Origin: Bryobacteraceae bacterium
Lineage (GTDB): Bacteria > Acidobacteriota > Terriglobia > Bryobacterales > Bryobacteraceae
Direction: 5' to 3'
DNA: 57,123 nt
NCBI GenBank assembly: GCA_026129905.1
Contig: JAHCHE010000041.1
Span: forward strand, 1 to 57,123
The notes beneath the pieces were generated by a model. The model saw only the letters and a list, made by a program, of their open reading frames with translations. It was not told the DNA's origin and searched no databases. How positions within the stretch are numbered: position 1 is the stretch's first letter; each line of letters opens with the position of its first letter. The position numbers were made by a program, and so were the translations under genes. Of this stretch, positions 52,786 through 57,123 are shown piece after piece.

Positions 52786-53282
52786 GTGGCAACCAACCCG
52801 ATCCCAGTGAAACCGCCAAACGCTTATTGGCTTACTTGCGCCGGCTCCAGAACGATCACGGAGCCATGGCTGATCTGCGCTGTGCGCTCAGCCCCGCCAG
52901 GCTTCCCCGCGCATGGCCGCTGCTGGCGCCCGTGGGCGGCATTGGCAACACCCGTATCGAAACGGTGGCCGGGCTGTTCGCCTACCATCCCGACGAGGCA
53001 TCTACCGGGAACCTCGGCACGACGTGTCGCCTGCTCGCCGCTGGCAATAACAGCTTCGACGGCCGGTTCCGCCGCCTGCTCTCGTGCGACCGTGACGAAA
53101 TCTGCGAGCGGTTGCGTCCCGTAGTCCTCGCCGCCAGAGCGAAAGGGGTGAAGATTAACTACGAAGAGTTGTTCGTCGACCTTTGGTATTGGGGTGACAA
53201 AGCAAAGGCGCGTTGGGCGAGGGAATACTGGGGCGTTCCCGAAAGCGAAGAATCGGGAGCGGCGCCGGAGGCCGCGGCATGA
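52782..53282 (+). CDS. cse2: Cse2/CasB, small subunit of Cascade
   Basis: A 166-residue helical protein: TAKRLLAYLRRLQNDHGAMADLRCALSPARLPRAWPLL opens the fold, and FRRLLSCDRDEICERLRPVVLAARAKGVKINYEELFVDLWYWG closes it, matching CasB. Two copies normally line the belly of Cascade and contact the non-target strand. Start and stop both use ATGA overlaps with its neighbours. Confidence 0.93.
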   Translation: MSGNQPDPSETAKRLLAYLRRLQNDHGAMADLRCALSPARLPRAWPLLAPVGGIGNTRIETVAGLFAYHPDEASTGNLGTTCRLLAAGNNSFDGRFRRLLSCDRDEICERLRPVVLAARAKGVKINYEELFVDLWYWGDKAKARWAREYWGVPESEESGAAPEAAA

Positions 53283-53926
53283 CCGTCATCACCCAAGTCA
53301 CCGTCGATTTCGCCACGGCCGCCCGGCTGGGTCTGCGCGACTGCTACGACTGGCATCAGGCGGTATGGAAGGCCTTTCCCCGCCGCGACGGAGAACAGCG
53401 GAACTTCCTGACCCGGCTCGATCAGCGCCGGGAAGGCTTCCGTCTATTGATTGTTTCGTCTGTCCAACCCGTGCGCCCCGACTGGTGTCCACGGGACGAA
53501 GAAAGTTGGAAGTCCAAACCGATCCCGGAAACGTTCTTCACCCGCACACGGTACGCCTTTCAGCTATGCGCCAACCCGACGCGGAAAGTCGCCCGGGAGC
53601 TGCCCGACGGCGCGCTGACAAAGAACGGCCGGCGCGTTCCTCTGACGGCGCGCGAGGAACTTGTCGAGTGGATCAAGCGGAAGGGAGCGCAAGGTGGCTT
53701 CACGGTGGTGGACGCCACCCTCCGCACATTTTCCCGAGGCCGCGAGTACTTCGTCAAGAAGGGCCACGCCGGACTACACAGCGCCGTCGAATTTCAAGGC
53801 GTGCTGGCGGTGACCGACCCCGTTACGTTTCACGAAACCTTTACGCGCGGCATCGGGTCGGCCAAGGCGTTCGGCTTCGGCCTGCTGGTGCTCGCGCCGA
53901 TTTCAGAGGAGCCCGCAACCCCATAG
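53279..53926 (+). CDS. cas6e: Cas6e/CasE, crRNA-processing endonuclease
   Basis: A 215-residue protein of two ferredoxin folds. The catalytic pair is visible as Tyr23 and His26 in CYDWHQAVWKAFP, and the glycine loop near the C-terminus is GIGSAKAFGFGLLVLAP. It cuts the repeat RNA at the base of its hairpin and stays bound as the Cascade head. ATG 53279 overlaps cse2 (ATGA). In the E. coli order this gene follows cas5; here it sits between cse2 and cas7. Confidence 0.95.
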   Translation: MTVITQVTVDFATAARLGLRDCYDWHQAVWKAFPRRDGEQRNFLTRLDQRREGFRLLIVSSVQPVRPDWCPRDEESWKSKPIPETFFTRTRYAFQLCANPTRKVARELPDGALTKNGRRVPLTAREELVEWIKRKGAQGGFTVVDATLRTFSRGREYFVKKGHAGLHSAVEFQGVLAVTDPVTFHETFTRGIGSAKAFGFGLLVLAPISEEPATP

Positions 53927-53938
53927 AAAGGAACCTAT

Positions 53939-55039
53939 ATGAAGCTCATTGAGTTGCACATCCTCCAGTCGTTCCCGGTGTCATGTCTGAACCGCGACGA
54001 CGTGGGAGCGCCCAAAACTGCTACGTTCGGCGGCGCCACCCGGGCCCGCATCTCCAGCCAGTGCTTGAAGCGCGCGATTCGCTTGTGGGCCAAGGAGCGG
54101 TCTCCTGTTCTATACGGCGGGGAGCGGAGTAAGCTCATCGTCCGCCCGATCGCCGACGTTGCTCAGAAACACAGCGTAGCTCCAGAGAAGGCGCTCGAGT
54201 TGTCCAAGAAGTTCTGCCACCAATTAGCAACCTTCGATGAGAGCGCCTTCAAAAAGAACCCCAACATCCTCAAAGTCAAAACACTCATGTTTCTCTCACC
54301 TGCCGAGCGCGAGGAAATCGGCAAGGAACTGGCGGCGATTCTCAAGGAGAGCAAGGACGACAAGGCCCTGGACAAGAGGTTGAAATCCGCCGCAGCAAAA
54401 GTCGGGGAAGCCAAACTGAAGGATGCGGCTGACATCGCGATTTTCGGCCGTATGGTAGCCTCCGACCACTCGCTTACGGTCGAGGGTGCGGCCATGTTCG
54501 GACACGCCTTGTCCACTCACCGCGCGGACAACGACATCGACTTTTACACGGCTGTGGACGACCGGCAGAGTGAAGACCCTTCGATCGAGGAAGAGGACCG
54601 CGCCGGCAGTGGCATGATGGGCACTCTGGAATTCACGTCCGCAGTTTATTACCGGTACGCCGGCTTGAACCTCGGAATGCTGGAGGACGGCGACCACTTA
54701 GGCGCGGTTTCCCCCGAGGACCGCCGGCGGATCGTCGACGCGTTCATCTGCGCTGTAGTGCTCGCCGTTCCCGCGGCACGCAAAAACTCCATGAACGCCC
54801 ACACTCTTCCCGGTTACGTTCTCGGTCTGGTGCGACCGAAGGGCCAACCACTTCAGCTCATCAACGCCTTTGAAAAGCCGGTGTCCGCCAGGAACGGACT
54901 CATGGCAGCCTCGGTCGCGGAGATCAAGCAACACTGGCAGCAGTTGCAGAACACCTGGGGCATCAAGCCATCGCTGGAAGTCTCGATACCGGACACGCCG
55001 TTCAAGCAGTTTCGGGAGAAGATTCTCAGCCATGTCTGA
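53939..55039 (+). CDS. cas7: Cas7/Cse4 (CasC), Cascade backbone
   Basis: A 366-residue Cas7e: LIELHILQSFPVSCLNRDDVGAPKTATFGGATRARISSQCLKRAIR is the family opening with the crRNA-binding region, and FTSAVYYRYAGLNLGML and AVPAARKNSMNAHTLPGYVLGLVRPKGQPLQLINAFEKPV are later signatures. Six copies normally coat the crRNA. A 12-base gap after cas6e contains AAAGGAA, and ATG 53939 starts the conserved domain. The gene overlaps cas5 by 8 bases. Confidence 0.95.
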   Translation: MKLIELHILQSFPVSCLNRDDVGAPKTATFGGATRARISSQCLKRAIRLWAKERSPVLYGGERSKLIVRPIADVAQKHSVAPEKALELSKKFCHQLATFDESAFKKNPNILKVKTLMFLSPAEREEIGKELAAILKESKDDKALDKRLKSAAAKVGEAKLKDAADIAIFGRMVASDHSLTVEGAAMFGHALSTHRADNDIDFYTAVDDRQSEDPSIEEEDRAGSGMMGTLEFTSAVYYRYAGLNLGMLEDGDHLGAVSPEDRRRIVDAFICAVVLAVPAARKNSMNAHTLPGYVLGLVRPKGQPLQLINAFEKPVSARNGLMAASVAEIKQHWQQLQNTWGIKPSLEVSIPDTPFKQFREKILSHV

Positions 55040-55769
55040 CACCGCCTACCTCGCGCTGCTGCTGGATGCCCCTTTGCAGTCATGGGGCTTCGCGAGCCGC
55101 TTCGAGCGCCGGACCACCGGCCTCCACCCTACCAAGAGCGGCGTCATCGGCCTGATCTGCGCCGCCATGGGGCTGGCAAAAGGTTCGGGTGAGGAACGAC
55201 AGATCTTGCCTCGGCTGGCAGCGTCGAAGATGATGACCATCGCCATTCCGCGTCCGGCGCAAACCGGTCCTCGATCCCTCTCTGTTCTTCGCCTTGAGGA
55301 CTACCACACTGTCCTCGGCACACGCCGGGCCAGTGGCAAGATGAACCAAGACGCGGTCGTCACGCGGCGCGAATACCTTCTCGACGCCCGCTTCGCTGCG
55401 ATCCTCGAAGGCCCGCGACCGATTTTGGAGCGCGCCATGGCGGCGCTCAGCGACCCGGTTTGGGGCGTCTGGCTGGGCCGCAAGAGTTGCATTCCAGCAG
55501 AACCAATCGGTCGCGGTTTGTTCGAAACCAGAGCGGAAGCGCTGCGTAACCTGATTGGCGACCGGCGGGTTGAAGAGTTCACCGCCGTAGCCGAAGTCAG
55601 CGACTTCGCTGAAGGCACGGACTCGCTGAGCGACCAGCCGGAGAGCTTCGGCGATGGCAGGAGCAGCGGGTTGGACAGACGTCGCTTCGCCATGCGCCGG
55701 GTTGCGGTTAAGCCCGCCACGCGCCAATCGAGCATTGGTTCCACCCCGCTCCCGGCGGAGGAGACATGA
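55032..55769 (+). CDS. cas5: Cas5e/CasD
   Basis: A 245-residue Cas5: LALLLDAPLQSWGFASRFERRTTGLHPTKSGVIGLICAAMGL is the classic N-terminal RAMP motif, and the C-terminal half holds RREYLLDARFAAILEG. It caps the 5' handle of the crRNA in Cascade. ATG 55032 overlaps cas7 by 8 bases; the longer upstream frame belongs to that gene. Its stop overlaps cas1 by four bases (ATGA). Confidence 0.95.
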   Translation: MSDTAYLALLLDAPLQSWGFASRFERRTTGLHPTKSGVIGLICAAMGLAKGSGEERQILPRLAASKMMTIAIPRPAQTGPRSLSVLRLEDYHTVLGTRRASGKMNQDAVVTRREYLLDARFAAILEGPRPILERAMAALSDPVWGVWLGRKSCIPAEPIGRGLFETRAEALRNLIGDRRVEEFTAVAEVSDFAEGTDSLSDQPESFGDGRSSGLDRRRFAMRRVAVKPATRQSSIGSTPLPAEET

Positions 55770-56776
55770 GAATCCGAGACCTGCACCTGCTGCCCAAGGT
55801 CCGCGACAGTTGGAGTTACCTTTACGCCGAACACTGTCGCATCGACCAGGAAGACAAGGCCATTGCCATCCAGGAGAAGGATGGAAAGACGCCTGTCCCT
55901 TGCGCGATGCTCACCCTTCTTATGCTCGGGCCGGGTGTGACGGTTACCCACGCGGCGATTCGTACGCTGGCGGAAAGCGGCTGCCTGGTGATGTGGTGCG
56001 GTGAAGAAGCAGTGCGCTTCTACGCGGTGGGCATGGGCGAAACGCGCTCGTCGAGAAATCTCCTGGCTCAGGCGCGCCTGTGGGCGGACCCGGCGAGCCG
56101 TCTCGCGGTTGTGATGCGCATGTATCGAATGCGCTTCGATGAGCCCCTTCCCGACGATCTCACGCTGCAGCAACTGCGCGGCCGTGAAGGGATTCGGATA
56201 AGGCAGGTATACGCCAACGCATCGCGGGACTCAGGCATCGCCTGGGAAGGCCGATCATACCGTACTTCGAACTGGCGATCGGCCGACCCGGTGAACCGCG
56301 CGCTTTCATGCGCGAATAGCTGCCTGTACGGGCTTTGCCATGCCGCTATCGTCTCGGCTGGCTTTTCCCCCGCTCTTGGCTTCATCCACACCGGCAAGAT
56401 GCTTTCCTTCGTCTACGATATCGCCGACCTTTACAAGACCGAGGTCAGCATCCCGGTAGCCTTTGCTGTAGCCAAAGAGAGTAGTACCGCGATCGAGATA
56501 CGGGCACGCAAGGCTTGCCGAGATGCCTTCCACTCGACGCGTCTGCTGGAGCGGATTGTGCCAGATATCCACTCGGCGCTCGGCCTTGACCAAAGCGTGC
56601 GCGCTGCCGACGAAGCACTCTACGACGGCGACCAGGAGACGCCAGGAGGTTTGTGGGACCCTGTACTCGGGCAGGTGGCAGGCGGGGTTAACCGGGCCGA
56701 CAGCCCGGAACGCAAACAGCCAGGGCGGGAGGATCCCGGTTTCGACGCCAGCCAGGAAGAGCAGTCGCAATGGTAG
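55766..56776 (+). CDS. cas1: Cas1 integrase (type I-E)
   Basis: A 336-residue Cas1. The metal ligands are visible: Glu in LRGREGIRIRQVYA, His in LGFIHTGKMLSFVYDIADLYK, and Asp in the same YDIAD motif. CANSCLYGLCHAAIVSAGFSPALG matches the I-E branch closely. With Cas2 it inserts new spacers at the leader end. The tail (SPERKQPGREDPGFDASQEE) is longer than in E. coli and charged. The start overlaps cas5 and the end overlaps cas2 by 7 bases. Confidence 0.96.
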   Translation: MRIRDLHLLPKVRDSWSYLYAEHCRIDQEDKAIAIQEKDGKTPVPCAMLTLLMLGPGVTVTHAAIRTLAESGCLVMWCGEEAVRFYAVGMGETRSSRNLLAQARLWADPASRLAVVMRMYRMRFDEPLPDDLTLQQLRGREGIRIRQVYANASRDSGIAWEGRSYRTSNWRSADPVNRALSCANSCLYGLCHAAIVSAGFSPALGFIHTGKMLSFVYDIADLYKTEVSIPVAFAVAKESSTAIEIRARKACRDAFHSTRLLERIVPDIHSALGLDQSVRAADEALYDGDQETPGGLWDPVLGQVAGGVNRADSPERKQPGREDPGFDASQEEQSQW

Positions 56777-57051
56777 TGCTGATTCTGGAACGAGTGCCAG
56801 TCTCGTTGCGCGGCGAGCTAACCCGATGGCTGTTGGAAGCACGGGCCGGCGTCTTTGTTGGGAGCGTATCGGCGGGGGTGCGCGACAAACTCTGGGAAAA
56901 GACCTGTAGCGCCATGGCCGGCGGCGGAGGAATCCTCATCCATAATGCCGACAACGAGCAGGGCTTCGCCGTCCGCTTCTGGGGAGCGACTAACCGTTGG
57001 GTGGTGGACTACGAGGGACTAACTCTCATCCGGACCCCAGAAAGCCCGTAA
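56770..57051 (+). CDS. cas2: Cas2 (type I-E)
   Basis: A 93-residue I-E Cas2: VVLILERVPVSLRGELTRWLLEARAGVFVGSVSAGVRDKLWEK is the family core and ADNEQGFAVRFWGATNRWVVDYEGLTLI the C-terminus. It is the scaffold dimer between Cas1 pairs in the integrase complex. ATG 56770 overlaps cas1 by 7 bases. The TAA at 57049-57051 is only 8 bases before the first repeat. Confidence 0.95.
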   Translation: MVVLILERVPVSLRGELTRWLLEARAGVFVGSVSAGVRDKLWEKTCSAMAGGGGILIHNADNEQGFAVRFWGATNRWVVDYEGLTLIRTPESP

Positions 57052-57059
57052 AAGGCAGT

Positions 57060-57123
57060 GTTTTCCCCACGCGCGTGGGGATGGTCCGCCAGGTCGGAGA
57101 GCATTCCGAAGCGCGTCTTGGTT
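57060..57123 (+). CRISPR. Start of a type I-E CRISPR array (first repeat, first spacer, next repeat begins)
   Basis: Repeat 57060-57088 (29 bases) has the I-E form GTTTTCCCCACGCGCGTGG... ending GGTCCG, with the CCCCACGC/GCGTGGGG hairpin cut by Cas6e and an 8-base 3' part like the I-E 5' handle. Spacer 1 is 57089-57120 (32 bases), and GTT at 57121-57123 opens the next repeat, giving a 61-base period. The array leaves the window. Orientation puts the leader on the cas2 side, but only 8 bases lie between the cas2 stop and the repeat. Confidence 0.92.

Overview
The window looks like a chromosome segment of an Acidobacteriota bacterium close to Solibacter/Bryobacterales. The best lineage marker is the C-terminal domain of the SBBP-repeat protein at 28360-31182, which matches the TIGR03437 'Solibacter' domain. 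High GC, FG-GAP/ASPIC-UnbV, PQQ-propeller, DUF1080-like, FGE-type and subtilase secreted proteins, and Tat/Sec-exported oxidoreductases fit the same group. No 16S gene is present, so the lineage is an inference.

Layout. (1) 1-4430 is a decayed defence/toxin-antitoxin patch: a SIR2-like protein lacking its N-terminal glycine motif, a HigA antitoxin with only the tail of a HigB-like toxin, a DUF4411 PIN-like protein paired with an ImmA/IrrE-type XRE-metallopeptidase, and a frameshifted small antitoxin. (2) 4425-21868 is mostly chromosomal metabolism and secreted proteins: a cytochrome c-M64 peptidase fusion, a glycosidase-like protein, a frameshifted NmrA-like gene, an APC permease, a methyltransferase behind a hairpin-rich leader, an HlyD adaptor, an HpcH/HpaI aldolase, a 2-hydroxyacid dehydrogenase, a Tat-exported aldo/keto reductase coupled to a tetraheme cytochrome-FGE fusion, a YbhB protein and an amidohydrolase. 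(3) 21869-23110 holds an AT-richer two-gene islet of unknown function between the amidohydrolase and a second, about 97% identical copy of its 3' end. (4) 23170-33544: GNAT, two subtilases (one with GAVWG repeats), SBBP protein, UroD-like protein and a GntP permease. (5) 33684-36680 is a second accessory patch: a DUF932 plasmid/phage-type protein with an unknown partner, two HicB antitoxins and a truncated HicA. (6) 36682-48135: membrane protein, MFS transporter, an NRPS-like adenylation-carrier protein, CRTAC1-like protein, glycosyltransferase coupled to YggS, DUF6599-like and DUF362 proteins, a tRNA-Leu(UAA) interrupted by a group I intron, and a PQQ propeller. (7) 48136-57123 is a type I-E CRISPR-Cas locus that begins just after a glycosyltransferase gene cut off at about 45 codons. 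It runs cas3-cse1-cse2-cas6e-cas7-cas5-cas1-cas2 on one strand with overlapping or near-touching genes, and the first repeat starts 8 bases after the cas2 stop.

The strongest unusual items are the group I intron in tRNA-Leu, the duplicated amidohydrolase tail enclosing an unknown gene pair, the tetraheme-FGE fusion in an operon with an aldo/keto reductase, the leaderless look of the CRISPR array, and the hairpin-rich leader at 12993-13210.
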